Shown here: positions 40,201 through 49,081 of the stretch, one piece after another
Layout of the letters: the number at the start of each line of letters is the position of its first letter
Position numbering within the stretch: position 1 is the stretch's first letter
From: Sulfitobacter geojensis
GTDB lineage: Bacteria > Pseudomonadota > Alphaproteobacteria > Rhodobacterales > Rhodobacteraceae
DNA: 64,000 nucleotides
Direction: 5' to 3'
Assembly: GCF_000622325.1 (NCBI RefSeq)
Contig: NZ_JASE01000001.1
Location: 23,280-87,279, forward strand
Notes under the pieces: model-generated
What the model saw: only the letters and a program-made list of their open reading frames with translations
Databases searched by the model: none
What the model was told of the DNA's origin: nothing
Program-made: the position numbers and the translations under genes

Positions 40201-43200
40201 TATATTGCGCCGTACAGCTGCGATCCGTGACACCCGGAAGAATGCTCGGGATAGTACAGGTATAGGGTGTCCCAAAAAACGGATCAGTGATGCTCACATT
40301 GGTCAGCGTCACGTTACCTGTGTTTTCGATGACAAAGACAAAATCGATCGGCTGATTAGCAGCGGTGAAACCCGCAGGCGCTGTTTTATCGAATGTATAG
40401 GTCGCCAGACGTTCCTCGCCCAAGACTGTTTCATCATCAATCTGGGTGTCGATTTCGGGCGACGACAGCGTCGCTCTGTTATCGACTTGCCCGCGATCGA
40501 TATCAGCCTGTGAAATCGTGTATTCAAACTGACAACTCCGGTCGATTGCGTCGGGGGCCAAGGTCGCAATCGTACAGGAAAAACTTGCATCCAGAATGTC
40601 GGTGACGGTCAGATTGGTCAGCGTCTGGGTGCCTGTGTTCTCGACCTCCATCACATATGTGATCTGCTCGTCAATGGCGGAGAAAGACGTGATGCTGGCC
40701 TGTTTATCCAAAGTTGCAGTCTTGGTCCCTGCCCCCGCCGCCAGATCGGCGCGGTGATCATCGGTGTCGGTCTGCTGCGCGCCTTGCGCGGGCTGTGCCT
40801 GTACCGTGGCAGTATTGGTAAAGGTCTCGTCGTCAATGTTGGCCTGTGTGACCTCGTAGGTGCCGATACAGCTTTGCGATGTGCCCGGCGCGATGTCTGT
40901 CAGCACACAGTTCAGATCGGGGATCAGCGGATCCGTTACCGTTACACTGCGCAGCGTGACATTGCCCGGCGCAGGGTTGCTGACCGTGAAGGTATAGCTC
41001 AGCTCTTCGTCAAGCGCGCTGTAGGTTGCAGGGCCGGTCTTGGACAGCTCGACATTCGGGATCGCGGTCACAGGCACGGATGCGCTGCTTTCGTTCGACG
41101 TCACTGTGCTGGTCACGCCATTTGATACAAAGTCAAAGCTTGCCGTCGCGCTGTTATCGACACTGCCGCTGTCAAGCTCTGCCTGGGTGATGCCGTTTGC
41201 CGTGTTGTTACGCACACCGGTACAGGTAAAGCTTTGCCCCGGATCAAAGTCAGCGGGCTGGTTGCACACCGGTGGCGCGCTGAGCAGAGGATCGTTGATC
41301 ACGATCGGCTCAACGATACGTGCATCGCCGGTATTTTCGATCTCGAAGGTGTAATTGATGGTATCGTCAAGCCCGTCAACAGATGCGGTGCTGGTTGTCT
41401 TTGAAAGAGAGATCGCAGGATTAAACGTGGGCGCGATAATCGCGTTGACCTGCGGCGATTCCGTTGCACCGGCTGAAGCGGTGGCCACGTTCACCACAAA
41501 ACCCGCATCCACATCGTCATCGGTCAGTATGTATGGACGCGTACATGTCTGCGTCTGCCCGACCGTCAGCGGAGCGGGGAAGCAAGTAAACGTCCCGATC
41601 TTGTCATCCGTAATCTCGATCTCGGTCACGCCGATATTGGTGTCGATTAGCACGTTACCCGCGTTGCGAACCGCAAACGTATAGGTCACGCTTTGCCCAA
41701 CGGTGAAGTCGCCGGGCGCCACAACAGGTGCGGTCTTGGTCAGCTCAAGAACAGGGTTCTGTACGGCAGGCACAGTCACCTGATCGGTGTTGGAGGTGAC
41801 GGCAGCATTCGATCCACCAGCCTCAACCGCATTCGCCGTCGCAATGTTGGTCACGCCACCGCTGTCCAAATCGGGTTGAATGGTGGAATAGACAGTCGAG
41901 CTACAGGTCATGCTGGTCATGGGGGCCAGCGTTGGTGCGGGACAGTTAACCGTTACCTTGTCGTCGGTGACGCTCACGCTCTCAAGTGCGACATTACCTG
42001 TGTTGGTCAGCAGATAGTCATACTCAAGCGCGATACCCGTCGCGCTGAACTGCGCAGGTGATGTGCTGTCGAGTGTTTTGTCCAATGTCAGACCGACACT
42101 GCGCGTGGCGGTGACTTCGGCGGTATCTTCCTCGGTGTCGCTGTTGGGGCCGACCGTGATCGTCGCTTCTGCGGTATTCTCAACCGAGCCACTGTCGATG
42201 TCGCCCTGCAAAATCGCATAGCTGGCCGTACAGGTCACACTGTTACCCGGCGCAATCGGACCGGTTGGACAGGTCACAGTTCCAGCCAGCGGGTCCGAAA
42301 CCGCAGGCGCCGCGGGGAAAGTCACATTGCCCGCGTTGCGCAGAACGATCCGGTAATTAAGGACATCACCGACTTCGTCGTATGTTGATTCAACCGCAGT
42401 CTTGGTCAGCTCCAGATCAAGGTTCACCGTAGGTCCCGGCAAGGAGACGCTATCAGACTCCGTCAAGCGGCCGTCGCGCGGGGTATCCGCGCTGACGGTA
42501 ACAGTGTTCTCAAGCTCGTTTGCGGGGTCGGCCGCAAAGCTGTTCACGTCCGTCTGCGTAACACGGTAGCTGCCGGTACAGGTGAAATCATCATTCGGTT
42601 CGAGGTCTGGCACGTTGCAGGTTAGGCCGGGAATAAGCGTATCGCTCACTGTGAAATTGCTCAGCGTCACATCTCCGTCGTTGCGGATCAGAAAGCTGTA
42701 AGGCACATCTGTGCCAGCTTCTCCGAACGCGGACAGCGTGCTGGTTTTTTCTACGAACAGAACGGGCGTTGCGTCCGGCCCTTCAATGGTCAGCGTATCC
42801 GTCAGCGTGCCCAGATTACCAAAGTCAGGAACACCGACCGCTTGTGCGACATTCGTCACCTCACCTGCATCGTAGTCTTCCTGCGTGATCTGGTACGTCG
42901 CAGTACAGGTCGCGAAATCGGCGGTGCCCCCTTGCTCGGTATCCAGAATCTCGGTCTTGTCGCAGGATACAGATGCGATTTTATCATCAGTGACAGCCAG
43001 CTGGCGGATCGGCACGGAGCCGATGTTTGTGACAATATAGCTGTAGGTCACCGTTTGCCCGACGGATGTGAAATCGCTCACATTTGCCGATTTTTCGATG
43101 GTATAACCTGGCGCAACCGTAACGATGTTGTTGTTGGTCAGATTGCTGCCGCGCCGGAAATCCCAATAGTTGTCGTTGGGGTCGGAATCAAAAACCTGCG

Positions 43201-43804
43201 AAACCGTGCTGCCTGTTGAAAGGATATTCGACAAAAGCGCCGGATTGGTTGAGCTGAACCAGCCGGTGTTGAAGGTATTGTTGCCGAAACCCTGAACAAA
43301 CCCGCTTGAGTTAACGCCGCTTGTGTCCGTGATCTCGGTCTGGACGTCCGACCAGTTACCGACAGTAAAGCCGTTGATACGTAGTGTGATGTCGTCTTCA
43401 TCGAAACCGTTTACTTGCGTGTCGCCATCGTAAGCGGAAAAGCGGATATAGATATTTGTGATCGCGCCGCCAAAGTAGGTCGAACAGAGAGAGAACCCGC
43501 AATCAAGGTTAATGGGGTTGTTGATCGTAAAGGGGTTGCCCCGAAATTCAGTGGGCGTCCCGTTGTACTGGAACCCGCGAAATGCACCGGCAGGATTGGA
43601 AAACTGGTAATACGCGTTGCCGTTTGCCCCAACCAAAACAATCGCGACACCACCCGCCTGCGGATATTCGTCGGGCAACCGAAGGCTGGTTCCTGGAACG
43701 TTGCGCGTGAAATCAGTCGCCTGAGAGGGGAGCGTCGAAAAGAGCATCAATACCATAGTCAATGCCATGACCAAGATATGCCGGTTCAACAATGTCCGCA
43801 TCAT
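25262..43804 (-). CDS. Giant exported DUF11-repeat surface protein (6,180 residues)
   Basis: It opens with a signal peptide ([20 protein letters not shown], cut near SQA) and an N-terminal domain of about 210 residues ([20 protein letters not shown]). About 44 consecutive Ig-like modules of 110-150 residues follow, each built on a K-T-A entry, an [15 protein letters not shown] core and a VTQxDIDAGxVTNxA exit, matching the DUF11 conserved repeat. In modules 1-17, 26-32 and 36-40 a Cys pair about 10-30 residues apart flanks LAPG. In modules 18-25, 33-35 and 41-44 the pair is absent and several carry Asp-rich loops such as [16 protein letters not shown]. After the repeats come a [19 protein letters not shown] hinge, one canonical DUF11 module ([18 protein letters not shown]), an SdrD_B-like domain ([16 protein letters not shown]) and a C-terminal region ending [12 protein letters not shown]. 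No LPXTG or autotransporter barrel is present; a separate barrel gene follows. The role is unknown; adhesin, stalk or surface-fibre roles are inference. Confidence 0.85.
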   Translation of the reverse strand: MMRTLLNRHILVMALTMVLMLFSTLPSQATDFTRNVPGTSLRLPDEYPQAGGVAIVLVGANGNAYYQFSNPAGAFRGFQYNGTPTEFRGNPFTINNPINLDCGFSLCSTYFGGAITNIYIRFSAYDGDTQVNGFDEDDITLRINGFTVGNWSDVQTEITDTSGVNSSGFVQGFGNNTFNTGWFSSTNPALLSNILSTGSTVSQVFDSDPNDNYWDFRRGSNLTNNNIVTVAPGYTIEKSANVSDFTSVGQTVTYSYIVTNIGSVPIRQLAVTDDKIASVSCDKTEILDTEQGGTADFATCTATYQITQEDYDAGEVTNVAQAVGVPDFGNLGTLTDTLTIEGPDATPVLFVEKTSTLSAFGEAGTDVPYSFLIRNDGDVTLSNFTVSDTLIPGLTCNVPDLEPNDDFTCTGSYRVTQTDVNSFAADPANELENTVTVSADTPRDGRLTESDSVSLPGPTVNLDLELTKTAVESTYDEVGDVLNYRIVLRNAGNVTFPAAPAVSDPLAGTVTCPTGPIAPGNSVTCTASYAILQGDIDSGSVENTAEATITVGPNSDTEEDTAEVTATRSVGLTLDKTLDSTSPAQFSATGIALEYDYLLTNTGNVALESVSVTDDKVTVNCPAPTLAPMTSMTCSSTVYSTIQPDLDSGGVTNIATANAVEAGGSNAAVTSNTDQVTVPAVQNPVLELTKTAPVVAPGDFTVGQSVTYTFAVRNAGNVLIDTNIGVTEIEITDDKIGTFTCFPAPLTVGQTQTCTRPYILTDDDVDAGFVVNVATASAGATESPQVNAIIAPTFNPAISLSKTTSTASVDGLDDTINYTFEIENTGDARIVEPIVINDPLLSAPPVCNQPADFDPGQSFTCTGVRNNTANGITQAELDSGSVDNSATASFDFVSNGVTSTVTSNESSASVPVTAIPNVELSKTGPATYSALDEELSYTFTVSNPAPGNVTLRSVTVTDPLIPDLNCVLTDIAPGTSQSCIGTYEVTQANIDDETFTNTATVQAQPAQGAQQTDTDDHRADLAAGAGTKTATLDKQASITSFSAIDEQITYVMEVENTGTQTLTNLTVTDILDASFSCTIATLAPDAIDRSCQFEYTISQADIDRGQVDNRATLSSPEIDTQIDDETVLGEERLATYTFDKTAPAGFTAANQPIDFVFVIENTGNVTLTNVSITDPFFGTPYTCTIPSILPGVTDRSCTAQYTTMQEDVNSGSITNTATVTVDAPAGVTDPADQTDTVVIQGPAENAAVVITKASTDGIFTSARDSEVFTFSVRNTGNVTLTGLTVNDSDLGFTCALDDLLPGAEATTCAGGAPALQATKVFDQTNVDLGSYTNNVTVEGSSLGLGTPVSDSDTVTVQGPAQVPALEIDKTTTLTGTFDTLNQQISYNYRVFNRGNITLTSQITVDDNLIANVTCPQPPAAGIPPGDFIDCTATANITQPNLDAGFVENIATASVTQTVIPQGQGGATQVTVTSPSDTVRIEADQLPRLQIDKRVKTGSAASYSAVGDPVTFEYVVTNIGNVTTTAPITIDDDKIAGTLTCTTAPLAPLGQVTCEQVYNADQTALNDGSVTNIATADTLFDGAAVQSLPDSVTINAVQDPSLAIQKTFTGTNNPNAFDVGDQLSYSIVVTNDGNVTIDGPITLDDNLIEFPAGFSCGTLTNNQLQPNETLTCTATHTVSQNDLDLGSSTNVVSATGSFDDRPVLSPSDNAIYPVDASPSLSLEKLALPVTGGLMMVGDIVEYQYIVRNTGNVGLIEAITIQDDKLGTLDCKPEASGTVPPLSTSGANASYSCIHPYELTQADVDAGFVTNNATGRTVYASAGSSPTNVVSPNADATVTITETPELTLVKDLVTALPDGAAADQILTFSMTATNSGNQTLRGVTITDPLIPDLTCTVTPGGAAAPANVVLLPGDALVCTGDYQVSQADVDAQTFSNTAAASGTDPNGVTRGDEATETVVIEDPQPAMVVEKRTLRPTGPDSDFSAVGETVEFAVSVTNTGNITLQSVVVTDERDVLPASCTVGPIAPGITVDTCRFSYVVEQADIDAINTGGGEIFGGFLNVANATATPINPTLPDFTESGEVFVRGPDREPGMRLTKTADLTQINTAGQTVTYTYRIVNSGNVTLTETPQIDDDKIGQFACAPFPTGGLLPSESYICRQPYEVLQADLDAGGVTNIAVATSSEVDPAPEHTAELTVPIGGDPALSIVKTPSATQGVTAGEIVTYEYVVTNNGNFTLTDVTLVDSHLSASGTTLLTYDSETLTRDINTTGTSPDNAGPGIWGTLAPGDEVTFTAQYEVTQADVDAAFTLVNSVTATATAPAGLDDPSAQDNASVAVIPRDPSLTVSKTVNTDNITSPAVVGQQVPFTITVVNDGNQTLSAPTLDDTFVDALNQPLDLTLDPTLTSGDADNDGLLDVGETWIYSARYDLTQQAIDAGGFDNTVTAVAEDQEGLPVSGTDSSEDVVLNDLPMIAVVKTAAIDDGGDGSLDVGDTITYTYVVSNTGNVTVLDITLAETGFDGTGTPPSPLLSAGGSAIGGNASLPDLPVGSGTITYTATYGVTQEDLDAGTISNQAVANGVSPSGDPAEDTSDDNSNLPNASDPTVTALPTTASMVVEKRADTNSLQSPPMVGDPVRFTITVSNTGNLTLMAPVLTDTLRDADGLPLALDQAPQLTGGDVNSNGSLDVGETWSYQARFDLTQQAIDAEGISNSVRAVATDLAGNTVNDTSDDDAGASDSSGDGNAENDPTAVPITGAPGIALLKTATLNDGGDGSVDVNDTITYVYTVSNTGTQTLFDVTIAETSFSGTGTAPVPAYVSGGANLGGSASVLDLPAGDTPMVFNATYRLTQEDIDEGIVTNQATANARDTDGTAVSDASDPADTAGDAPTDITLTRVPALQTVKVATPRLNNPPRVGDTIDYRITVANIGNVTLTAPTLDDQLTDAASNPLDLTSGPTFDGGDSNGDGELDVGETWIYSARFVLTQPAIDAGGVSNTVTATANDPEGDAVQDVSSTSDANPAANDPTDTPIARTPLIGLVKTAALDLGPDGIVGEGDRITYTFTLSNLGNVTAYDIALSETNFSGTAALPAPTLISGGAAVGRGAATDLPVGSTPMVFESVYVMTQADVDAGQITNEALASGATLDGTPISDASDDATPGPNANDPTLVQLPRDPGLKVVKTAITSGLSTPAAAGDQITFVITAQNTGNVSLRDVVLSDTFTRRDGTVLSLSPALSGGDGGTSGVLDVGETWEYRATYALLQEDIDAGGVRNTAEVSATALGGFNVSDDSDDGIPGDGNTENDPTEVNVSGAPAITTTKQIGAGAVLPFTAVDQLIPFEFIVTNTGTLTLTAPVTIDDPLIAAQGLGGVACPAPPLAPGASITCTGNYAIEQGDLDLGSFENSATASVTQPLVPANPGDPTTQTVTTDPSGVIIDATQSPVLVATKAIAPASATNFAAVGDEITYLFTVTNTGNVTAPGAVTINDDQIGAGLPCDTGPVAPGDTVSCTHTWTAEQSDIDAGSVVNIATAQTVIDGADVISEEVTATVPAVQMPALLFEKNLTNAQPDTFDTGTVLTYEFILTNDGNVTVDGPITINDSLSADASCPALTDGRLLPGASVTCSGTYTLLAGDLELGSTTNTATASGFIGTEPIESPGDSALYPVGAAPAISLIKNSDPSDVSFAEVDDVIRYSFTVSNTSLVGLTENILIDDNRIGEPFVCYDAATEGVFGVGESFTCFRDYLVTQDDLDLGSVTNEALATTTFAPGTPNETAIVSEAATKVVEGETNPGIELEKVIVGSPAPAEAGDTLTYRITATNTGNQTLLAVSITDPMVPTLTCTVDDVAADPTVTLAPDEALICEGTYVVLQEDVDAQSLINEASVMGQSPQGEDITDTAEVPAQIAAPRPELEVEKAVEPVLSANQPAFSREGDVVQFRLTARNKGNVTLNNVTLEDERTTTPASCTIPSLAPEQENASCIVSYVVTQQDVDAVNGSAPVYGGFLNRATGTGTANTPGQETTSTDDELFVRGPDHAPAFSLLKTADVSQVTEAGETITYTYVVTNSGNITLTAQPQVTDDKIANVNCAPIPGAGLAPGDTLQCSAAYEVTIEDLDAGGITNIARVSSAEVPLPATPGDETDSVTVEAISDPQLLMVKTPNATSDLTVDQVVTYTYTVTNAGNVSLNDVTLDDQHTSAAGTVSLDVAGDTLVTDDGPQGDSSDSGANGTWDRLAPGDIVSFTALYTVTQDDIDAGAPITNTATVSATLPGTPTPITISATRSVTPEEGAPSLETIKTVDLSGTSTPPVAGETLTYTITVENTGNQSVLNLELDDTLRRLDDTIIALSGSPQLTGGDAGEAGVLDVEEIWTYRATHILTQQDIDAGGVSNQATASGITVEGVEVSDASDDDVPGNGGDNPTVTVIDPMPGIEGEKTLVSGAPEVGSRLEFVIVVRNTGNVTLQSVGVASDRLTRLDNTPLALNGTPTFAGSTLGSSAGVLLPGEEARYRAFYTLVQEDIDAGGVRNSATVTGAPPVGPSITDVTDNGIDSDGNTADDPATFIIEREPELELTKRLATDGPATYSTVGQVLTYNFTVLNSGNVTLPGPIVVSDPRITDNGGSVVCDPVPLGGLRPDARLACLGTYAVIQQDIDDGQIVNVATATTDGTTSDPATETILAQQTPALALTKTPQDLPPEQFITGAQVTYTYVTTNTGNTTIMTPITVSDNLIPATGITCDAFPDAGLLPDETFTCTGVYTVTATDVRLGSVTNIASATDGATITPLTSATIPNGGIPSLSILKSVPEDTTFTELGETLTFSFDVTNDGKRAFAAPVTVSDTLIGQIECFTPTVDDPDLIPGEMVTCTADYPVTQVDLDRGNVLNEAFAQTVFGADDTQVFSPPSNVTVIADITSEISLEKTAAPLPIVGPGQELTYTLTATNTGKQTLRNVVIRDDMLEDFECQQDVLVREAQLICTGTAMVTQDDIDAGSITNTAEVSAVTPQGEGVGTSETLVIETPEPEPSVALSKTASPSPYGEPGSTLTYFFEVRNTGNVTLTDLVVSDIMDANYACEIETLAPNGVNTDCTFERVITQDDQDSGMLENTASVIGDAPGELTASDEDTLLLVGPTTEGALVATKTVEQITPALGAAVPFTLTVANTGNATLRNVIINDEMTNLGGAEITLDAPFARIPETDIGNDDVLSVGEIWTYTATRTLTADDISTGGLSNQVTAVARAPSGSPVLDMSDNGIDDDGNTTDDPTVFAIAPPGTPALEVVKTVSSGGTNVGDLVVFTIRAQNTGQVQISNLTIIDTMTRLDGASVTAEVTEAAVTNVLNTNESATWQVTHTLTQDDIDAGGLSNTATVSGTGPLGRSAFDISDNGIDDDGNVTDDPTVFLIDGSPADYSILKTVEEVGTMVGEESTFLVTVTNTGGQALTGLTLTDILTDLEGENPRTLPLVYIGTDEDPTLPRGTLVPGAIATYRATVTLEQSDIDAGGFSNVVTGIATGPDGAPIERVSDDNNEGSDPTIAEIEALPRFEVVKSAEEGEILFPTIERVRFTITVANTGNITQTDIVVTDDLEAFLSPALLMSETYPIELTAEGFGEATANPAFDGVNDINLLGEGAVLAPGETGTITMTIVYATGTGQPGAPNTAAAASEQLLEPAVGEVVVLTTDTDGDGIPDRLESPTADRDGDGIPDREDYDPTGVLYCENDGRILIGGQISVSGNGFTQTGVGTSGPITVVRDGGQGSYQFYATAAGTYIVGITYPTTTLPSQDRLSLGDLDLSSFLPDNPGVIGAGPAGDTGLLTDSSAPANPFYTSFTVEAGDPIVINNNIPVRDCDRITDVNATKTADRQTAVFGETVNFVMSYSNQSEIALSNARFVDQLPAGLIYTPGSARVDGAPVEPLADGRRLEWRGDLGAVETVEIRISARVVRTGRFGVITNRTFVENRFGRPVSNIAEADVRIDPEHVFDCSDVIGRVFHDRNGNGYQDGPGTLRSPIIEDSYQGNGKFGKLDDIPEPDDRSEPGIAGVRLVTPDGILITTDEFGRYSLPCAALPRNIGSNFMLKVDERTLPTGFRITTENPRVVRLTAGKFAKMNFGAEQGQIVDIDLTAQAFAANSAQPKPGLSQAVDNLLSRVKDNDPVLRLTYALAAGETPTMGRERLRAMEALIRQRWRGLGSGKLVIEKTIAKTR
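30557..33895 (-). repeat. Nine-module super-repeat, copy 2 (modules 26-34 of the giant protein)
   Basis: Counterparts of the copy-1 markers appear in the same order: [70 protein letters not shown] and [14 protein letters not shown]. The length is almost the same as in copy 1. The two copies have diverged strongly, so the duplication is old. A shorter third echo of the subtype order covers modules 36-41 (about 28.0-30.1 kb). Confidence 0.7.
36410..39720 (-). repeat. Nine-module super-repeat, copy 1 (modules 11-19 of the giant protein)
   Basis: The ordered set of module subtypes here recurs about 5.8 kb away. Marker segments in order are [69 protein letters not shown] and [14 protein letters not shown]. 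Each has a counterpart in the same order in the other copy. Boundaries are approximate. Confidence 0.7.
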
Positions 43805-43847
43805 CGGGAGCCTACCAGTACACGCCCCAGGGGCAAAAAATCACTAT

Positions 43848-43900
43848 CTGCGGAAAGCTGGCACCCGGTATTCTGGCACAGCCGCACCCCCGCAGCTTTA
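43848..43900 (-). promoter_or_regulatory. Structured 5' leader of the giant gene
   Basis: In the minus-strand leader, AAAGCTG (from 43899) can pair with CAGCTTT (from 43860), and the overlapping CTGCGG can pair instead with CCGCAG (ending 43848). The two pairings exclude each other. No known riboswitch class was recognised. The ribosome site of the giant gene (TAGG) lies about 40 bases further downstream. Confidence 0.3.
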
Positions 43901-44124
43901 CTGACTCTGTTAAAACAGAAATTTTTATTCAATGAAACGTTGCACTCCAAATTCCCCCTCAATTTAAAGACCTGTTGCTGCAAGGAGGTCACAGGTGTGT
44001 GAACTGGCGAAGTGGAACCACATTTTCCTTTAGCGGGACCTGTGGGAAAAGTGATTTGGCCAATGTAAAAAACGGTATTGCCAAGGTGGTGACGTCAGGT
44101 TGTGGAGGATTGTTAAAGGTTAGA

Positions 44125-44322
44125 TCAAGCAGCCATTTTGGTGGTGTAATCGACCCAAAGCCGGACCATTTCTCGACTGACAATCACACCCCGCGCCGCC
44201 GACAGATATTCAGTATTCGCTATCCCCAGGGGAAACCGGTGGTACGCCGAGACAGCGTACACAATGACCTCACGTGGATAACGAAAGCCCGTCGGGCCGG
44301 GCAGGTCGGATGGAATTTTCAT
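44125..44322 (-). mobile_element. IS6-family transposase N-terminal fragment
   Basis: Translation gives GPTGFRYPREVIVYAVSAYH, followed by a degraded form of the helix-turn-helix (YLSAARGVIVSREMVRLWVD). It then departs from the family and stops after 65 residues. It comes from another IS6 subgroup than the copies at 6953 and 21569. No terminal repeats were seen. Confidence 0.65.
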
Positions 44323-44977
44323 GGAACTGGCGTAACTTGATCAAATCCAGCCAACAACTTGGCAATTCGGCCTGAAGAGGATTGGCGTTTAGGAGTAGCG
44401 TGGTTTCGCTGCCTACGGTGTCTTGCTTATCCGGCAGTCCCCCCCTGCCCCATTGCGTGCGGATCGAGAATCAGTTCATCTTTGATTGGGGTATCGGTCT
44501 AGCTTCAAACTGACGCGACAGATTGCACATCCCATGAAATTCCTCGGCCGACCATTTGCTCGGTGACATTGGCCGACCCATTTGTCGCCATTGCTTCAGG
44601 CATTGCTCGTACAGAACCTCTATCGTCAAAGCTATCTGAAGACACGAAAGAACCTGCTTTTAGGTAACTGCAATAAGAAACCATAGTAAAATTTGATTTA
44701 ACTAATTGATAAATATATGCTTTACGTGAAATTTGTGTTTGGGAACCCCGTCAGAGTAATTGAATTCGGCCCAATCGCGATTGAGACACGGTTTACGCCT
44801 AAACGATGCGCGCAATTCATAGGCAAAGGCTCGTGTCAGACTGTATATGGATCAGTCCGCCCGGCCCGATCTCTTCTGGAGGCCATGACATCTGTGGGGC
44901 GACCAACGGCAAGATTTTGCGGCTTTGCTATCATTGATTGGCTCGCGGTTCATTGAGTCTGGCGATGTGGCTTGGAA

Positions 44978-44995
44978 AATTGTCCGCGGACAATT
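44978..44995. promoter_or_regulatory. parS-like palindrome downstream of repC
   Basis: An 18-bp perfect palindrome, AATTGTCCGCGGACAATT, lies seven bases beyond the repC stop. Its 16-bp core recurs exactly at 46031. Perfect palindromes next to repC are the known partition anchor sites bound by RepB in Rhodobacterales repABC replicons. Binding is inferred. Confidence 0.7.
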
Positions 44996-45001
44996 GTGAA
45001 A

Positions 45002-46096
45002 TCAAGCTGCATGATTTTGCGCTAAAACCAGACGTCGGATTAGCTTCTCTGGGCTAAAACCGTCACTTTTTGATCCAGTGGTTATTGACCTAAAATAGGC
45101 ACCGACTGCTTTGATCTTGTCGTGGAACTGCATTATTGCCCAAACGGTTGCTGCAGCGCGTAAGGCACCAAGGCGCTTATGTGCTGCTTCGTAGTTTTGG
45201 GCTGTGATCCCAATCATTGGGGCGAGCGTTCGTGCGTGAGCAACAACATCATGAACGGTAACTATCTTTTTCAGTGAAAACTCGGCTGCTTCCGGACAGG
45301 CAGTCAGTAGTTCGGGGATGGTGATTGGAGCTTCTGAAGCCTTGGGAGTGTTCTGTCTTTTTTGAGTGATACTCTCTTTATTAATATGTTCTTTATTTGA
45401 CTTATGATGATGCCGGACAAATTGACCGTCATTGGCGGCCATAGTTGTTGTTGAAATCGGATTTTCATCGTCGACTGACTCGGCATCAACTACTGAGATT
45501 GGGAGGTTTGAGAGGATTTGTTCACAGTCCTTGAGCGACAATTTCCGACGTAGGACACGAAAGATGCCCAGAGCGATCTCATCGTTTGGGTTGTCGGTCA
45601 GACTTGCATTGGCTGCTGCGCGAATTTTGGCGCGCAGATAGTCAATTTGCTCCCGTTCCTTCATGACCTCAGCTGCCATTGAAGCAATCTCATGCAAGCG
45701 ATCAAAGAGAGGTGAGAGGTCGAAGCCAAACCGAAGCGCCGTGCCCTCGTGTCTATTGTGCTTTGTGAACCGTTTCCGATTGGGGCTGTCACGGCGAACG
45801 AGCAGGCCAATTTCTTGAAGCGTTGCGGCGTGGCGTCTGATTGTTCTGTCTGAAATGCCGTTGCGTCGAAATGTGAGTGTTGCATTCGATGCAAACACTG
45901 TGTGGTGATTGCGCTTTGGCGCCAGGCACGAAAGCATCGCATCTAAGGTCGATATCACAGTTGCGCTGAGACCAAGACGAGGCGCTGCGTTGCGGAGCGT
46001 TGCTACGACGATGTGACGCTCTGGAATAGAATTGTCCGCGGACAATATTTCACTGTTCCGCAGCCCAGTGGGTGCAGTTGCTTGTGTAAATGCCAT
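45002..46096 (-). CDS. repC: Replication initiation protein RepC
   Basis: A 364-residue RepC-type initiator. The N-terminal half has the expected winged helix (SATVISTLDAMLSCL, FASNATLTFRRNGISDRTIR, LVRRDSPNRKRFTKHNR) and the FGFDLSPLFDRLHEIA segment that is diagnostic of the family. The ATG at 46096 is preferred over a TTG at 46132. In repABC plasmids the origin lies within repC itself. It is third in repA-repB-repC after a 228-base gap holding the antisense RNA candidate. No disruption was seen, so it looks functional. Confidence 0.92.
   Translation of the reverse strand: MAFTQATAPTGLRNSEILSADNSIPERHIVVATLRNAAPRLGLSATVISTLDAMLSCLAPKRNHHTVFASNATLTFRRNGISDRTIRRHAATLQEIGLLVRRDSPNRKRFTKHNRHEGTALRFGFDLSPLFDRLHEIASMAAEVMKEREQIDYLRAKIRAAANASLTDNPNDEIALGIFRVLRRKLSLKDCEQILSNLPISVVDAESVDDENPISTTTMAANDGQFVRHHHKSNKEHINKESITQKRQNTPKASEAPITIPELLTACPEAAEFSLKKIVTVHDVVAHARTLAPMIGITAQNYEAAHKRLGALRAAATVWAIMQFHDKIKAVGAYFRSITTGSKSDGFSPEKLIRRLVLAQNHAA
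46031..46046. promoter_or_regulatory. parS-like palindrome inside the repC start
   Basis: The perfect palindrome ATTGTCCGCGGACAAT is embedded in repC codons for LSADNS near residue 20. It is identical to the core at 44979. The coding region tolerates it, and its exact recurrence 1.05 kb away argues for a binding site rather than chance. Confidence 0.7.
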
Positions 46097-46221
46097 GCTT
46101 TTTTCACGACAACCTGATGTGAAAGGCACCAATATCTCTGAAAATCAGAAAAAAGGCCGCAAATCTTCGTCAACCGAATCGGTTGTTGTTGACTAAGGCA
46201 GAGAAGCTGGTAAATCTGAAA

Positions 46222-46277
46222 GTGCAAAGAACAGATTGGGCTCTCCTAGGGAAACCTTGGGGGGCTCTTTCTTTTTT
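46222..46277 (+). ncRNA. Candidate antisense RNA (ctRNA) of the repABC operon
   Basis: In the repB-repC gap, on the strand opposite to the operon, TTGACT (46189-46194) and TAAATC (46211-46216) form a -35/-10 pair with a 16-base spacer. A start near 46222-46224 and the terminator at 46242-46277 would give an RNA of about 55 bases. Small countertranscript RNAs in exactly this gap repress repC in repABC plasmids. Position, strand and size all fit; expression is not shown. Confidence 0.6.
46242..46277 (+). terminator. Rho-independent terminator of the candidate ctRNA
   Basis: A ten-pair stem TCTCCTAGGG / CCTTGGGGGG with loop AAA is followed by CTCTTTCTTTTTT. Several pairs are G-U, which form only in RNA made from the plus strand. 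This fixes the direction of the transcript as antisense to repC mRNA. Confidence 0.65.
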
Positions 46278-46324
46278 GGGTTGTTGGTCGTGCTCCTTTT
46301 TTAAGTTCTACTGCTCGGTCGTCA

Positions 46325-47302
46325 TCAGTCAGACTTTTTCTCTGACTGCCACGCTTCATAGAGGCGTGTAAGCTCAGCTTCTGCGTTGTTGCGCATCCAC
46401 TGGGCAAATTCTGGGGCATCAGACTTCGACAGCTTGAATGTCAAAGCACGGGCCGTTTCTTTTACTTCTGCCAAAGCCGTCCCATCACTAAGTTTGATGG
46501 TGAGGGTAGAGGGGACAGCTGGTTTGTCCGCTGCTTTAGATTTCAGCGCCTGAGTAATGGCATCACTGACCAAGCCAAAGCGGTCGTCTGAGCTCTTTGC
46601 AGCATTGAACTGAAGCGTTGCGGTGACCTGTTCAAGATTGACGCTATCGCTGCGCGACTGGTCTGCCAACTCTTCCCAACGTCTGCGTCCAATGCCATGC
46701 GCCGAGCCGATCTTCTCGATGACTGACTTAGGAATAGACCGTGCAACTTTGCTCATGCGCGACAGCATTGGCTTGTCCACAGCGAGGGCATCCAGAATGA
46801 TTGCTTGCTCGTAGCCACTTGTGGCCAGCTCGGTGGCGAAAAGCGCTTTTTCAATGAAGCTGGGGTCCAAGCGTTGAGTGTTCTCTTGTCCCTGGGCAAG
46901 AATAGCCTCTTCATCAGAAAGAGACCTGACAAGTGCTTTCGCGGGGATGCCGAGCGATCGCAAGGCCCGCAATCTGCGGCGACCATAAACGATTTTGTAG
47001 TGTCCGGGTTTGTCCGCGATGGGGCGTACCATAATTGGTACTTGTTGGCCGTGTGCCTTAATGCTCTCAGCCAGCGTCACGACATCAGCATCGGTGAAGG
47101 AGAGACGGTCCTTGGGGCCGTTCTCTTCAATGACATCAACTGAGATTTCTCTTACCGCGTTGCTCGCGACATCCTTCAAAGTGGATTTAACGCCGCTCAT
47201 TGCGCCGGTATTCGGGAAACGTGCCTTTTGCTCCGATTCCGAGACAACGGTCGTATCTACATCAGGCGGGGGAGGGGGCTGGAACAGGTTTCTACGGGCC
47301 AT
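46325..47302 (-). CDS. repB: Plasmid partitioning protein RepB
   Basis: A 325-residue ParB/RepB-family protein. The ParB nuclease-like N-terminal motif is visible (SIKAHGQQVPIMVRP, YKIVYGRRRLRALRSLGIP), followed by LAQGQENTQRLDPSFIEKAL and a helix-turn-helix for the centromere (LDALAVDKPMLSRMSKVARS). The C-terminal IGRRRWEELAD segment is typical of RepB rather than chromosomal ParB. The ATG shares one base with the repA stop (TAATG), so translation is coupled. It should bind the two 16-bp palindromes flanking and inside repC. Confidence 0.93.
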   Translation of the reverse strand: MARRNLFQPPPPPDVDTTVVSESEQKARFPNTGAMSGVKSTLKDVASNAVREISVDVIEENGPKDRLSFTDADVVTLAESIKAHGQQVPIMVRPIADKPGHYKIVYGRRRLRALRSLGIPAKALVRSLSDEEAILAQGQENTQRLDPSFIEKALFATELATSGYEQAIILDALAVDKPMLSRMSKVARSIPKSVIEKIGSAHGIGRRRWEELADQSRSDSVNLEQVTATLQFNAAKSSDDRFGLVSDAITQALKSKAADKPAVPSTLTIKLSDGTALAEVKETARALTFKLSKSDAPEFAQWMRNNAEAELTRLYEAWQSEKKSD

Positions 47303-48504
47303 TAGTCAGTTTCCCTTCCCCAAGCTTGCTGGATTGTCTTTTCGAACTCATCCGCGACGCCATTAACAGATTCTAATATGCGTGTTAGTGTCTTCTTTAC
47401 GACTTGCGAGGGATCCAGTTCATAGATGGTTTGCTGCGTCATCCCAGCGTCTGAGATCGCTGTGGATTTGAGCATCGGGGTGGTCAACACTTGATCCAAG
47501 AGAATAGATCTCAAGAAACCCGCCATTTGTGACTGTGGGACGTCGGTTGGCTCATATCGAGCGATCAAGAACTTAAGGAAATTCCAGTCGATAGGTCCCG
47601 CGGCCTCCTCAAGAGTTTGAACAGTTTCTCCAGCCATTTCAAGGAATTGCGCCATTGACGCAACATCCAACATGCTGGGAACGACAGTGATCAGAAGGCC
47701 GGTAGACGCCAACAAAGCTGTCATTGTTGTGAAGCCAAGTTGAGGCGGGCAATCAATGATGACGAGATCGTAGTCTGCTTCGACCTCGTCGAGAGCGATG
47801 GCAAGGCGTTGTGTGAATGGCGGATCAATCTTGTGCTGAAGCGCATACGCTGTTTCGGTCTCGTACTCGGATAGCAAGAGACCCGCCGGAGCGAGGTCAA
47901 GGTTGTGGAAATAGGTCTTTCGTATGACTTGGCTTAACGGAGCCGGGTCTTCATATTTGAGAGCGTCGTAAACTGTGCCGCTTTCAGCGAATTCAATCTC
48001 AGGACGGTATCCGAACATAGTGGTCAAGCTGGCTTGCGGATCCATGTCGATCGCAAGAACTCTATAGCCCCGCAAGGCGTAGCGTTGGGCCAAGTGGATC
48101 GCACTGGTCGTTTTGCTGGACCCGCCTTTGAAGTTGACAATGGAAATCACTTGAAGGGCGTCGCTCTCGCGGCGTCCCGGAAGATATGTCTCACCATTTC
48201 GACCAGTCTTCGCCATCACATGTCGGATTTGATCGATCTCTTCCGCGGTGTAGAGCCTGCGACCTCTGGAATCCGTCTCTACATCGGGGAAATCACCTTC
48301 CTGATGGCGTGTCCTGAGGTTTGACATGCTGATGCCTGTTAGCTCTGATACTTCAGCAGGGTGGAACTTGCGCAGTGCTTTTCTACTATCGGGCTGGAAG
48401 CTATTGCGCATATGGTTGTTAAGCGCTTCCGACAGGCGGGCAGCGTTCGACGCAATAGATGCGGCGATAGAGCTGGTTTGCGCGATATTTGCGTTTGAAT
48501 TCAT
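47302..48504 (-). CDS. repA: Plasmid partitioning ATPase RepA
   Basis: A 400-residue ParA-type ATPase of the RepA family. The N-terminal helix-turn-helix (VSELTGISMSNLRTRHQEGD) is followed by the deviant Walker A IVNFKGGSSKTTSAIHLAQR near residue 122, switch AIDMDPQASLTTMFGY and Walker B DYDLVIIDCPPQLGFTTM near residue 240. It segregates the replicon with RepB and autoregulates the operon. A good AGGG site precedes the ATG. It is first in repA-repB-repC. Confidence 0.94.
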   Translation of the reverse strand: MNSNANIAQTSSIAASIASNAARLSEALNNHMRNSFQPDSRKALRKFHPAEVSELTGISMSNLRTRHQEGDFPDVETDSRGRRLYTAEEIDQIRHVMAKTGRNGETYLPGRRESDALQVISIVNFKGGSSKTTSAIHLAQRYALRGYRVLAIDMDPQASLTTMFGYRPEIEFAESGTVYDALKYEDPAPLSQVIRKTYFHNLDLAPAGLLLSEYETETAYALQHKIDPPFTQRLAIALDEVEADYDLVIIDCPPQLGFTTMTALLASTGLLITVVPSMLDVASMAQFLEMAGETVQTLEEAAGPIDWNFLKFLIARYEPTDVPQSQMAGFLRSILLDQVLTTPMLKSTAISDAGMTQQTIYELDPSQVVKKTLTRILESVNGVADEFEKTIQQAWGRETD

Positions 48505-49081
48505 ACTGCCCTCACGACCTCTTAGTGGGTCATATGTGTTTCGTCGCTAAAAGGCGTGATTTACGTCAGATTGCGACAATTGAACTCATGACACGCAACT
48601 TATCCCCAGGCAACAATTTTTTGGCCTATTCGGTGACGGGGCGCCTTTGTGTTCAGCTTTGGATGGTGAAAGCGTCCTGTTAACCTGTTGAAAAAAAACA
48701 TTTTTACCAAGAGTTCCGTCTGATCAGCAAGATGTAGTAGAATTTTGTCACATGATCACAACAGATAGCAACTTGGTCTAGGTCTCGAATCGGTTGAATT
48801 TCAGGAATTTCTTAACGACCCATGTGACGACCAGAAAGCCAAAATGCTCTTCCAGGACGACTTGTAACGGGTTTTGACGGCGCTCCTAAAAGAGATGGCA
48901 GTCCAACTTACGCGCACTTTACATGGGCGAAAGTTGAACTCTTCGTCCCTCCGTAAAGAGCTCGACATACCTCTCGAGCATTATTTCTACTCAAAGTGCA
49001 CTTCTTGGCGTGTGGTATGCGTCAACACCTATCGGTGTTGTCTTGTGTAGTAGGGCAGAGGGGGGACCGAGCCGTGGGTGA
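48505..49081. other. Region upstream of repA
   Basis: About 580 bases without a gene. It should contain the repABC promoter, which was not fixed. A near match to the DnaA box, TTATCCCCA, is at 48600-48608. A/T runs lie at about 48.69-48.71 kb. The rest shows no recognised motif. Confidence 0.4.

Larger units (their letters stand above)
43805..45001. other. Intergenic region between the giant gene and repC
   Basis: About 1.2 kb. It holds the leader of the giant gene (43.8-44.0 kb), an IS6 transposase fragment (44125-44322), and at its right end the parS-like palindrome. From 44340 to 44970 no gene, motif or repeat was recognised; a 79-codon open frame at 44717-44956 lacks support. The base composition between 44.6 and 44.75 kb is notably A/T-rich. 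Confidence 0.5.

Noticed and set aside
39050..40513. A 487-codon open frame on the plus strand, and others such as 35120-36238, opposite the giant gene
   Set aside because: They lie wholly antisense to a highly repetitive, compositionally biased gene. Their translations are rich in Arg, Cys and His, without recognisable domains, and their frames follow the repeat pattern.
25262..43804. Regular repetition that might be taken for CRISPR or a tandem DNA repeat
   Set aside because: The period is 330-450 bases, conserved at protein level in one frame, with no short identical direct repeats or spacers.
44717..44956. A 79-codon open frame
   Set aside because: No ribosome site, no recognisable motif, and it lies in A/T-rich noncoding-looking DNA.
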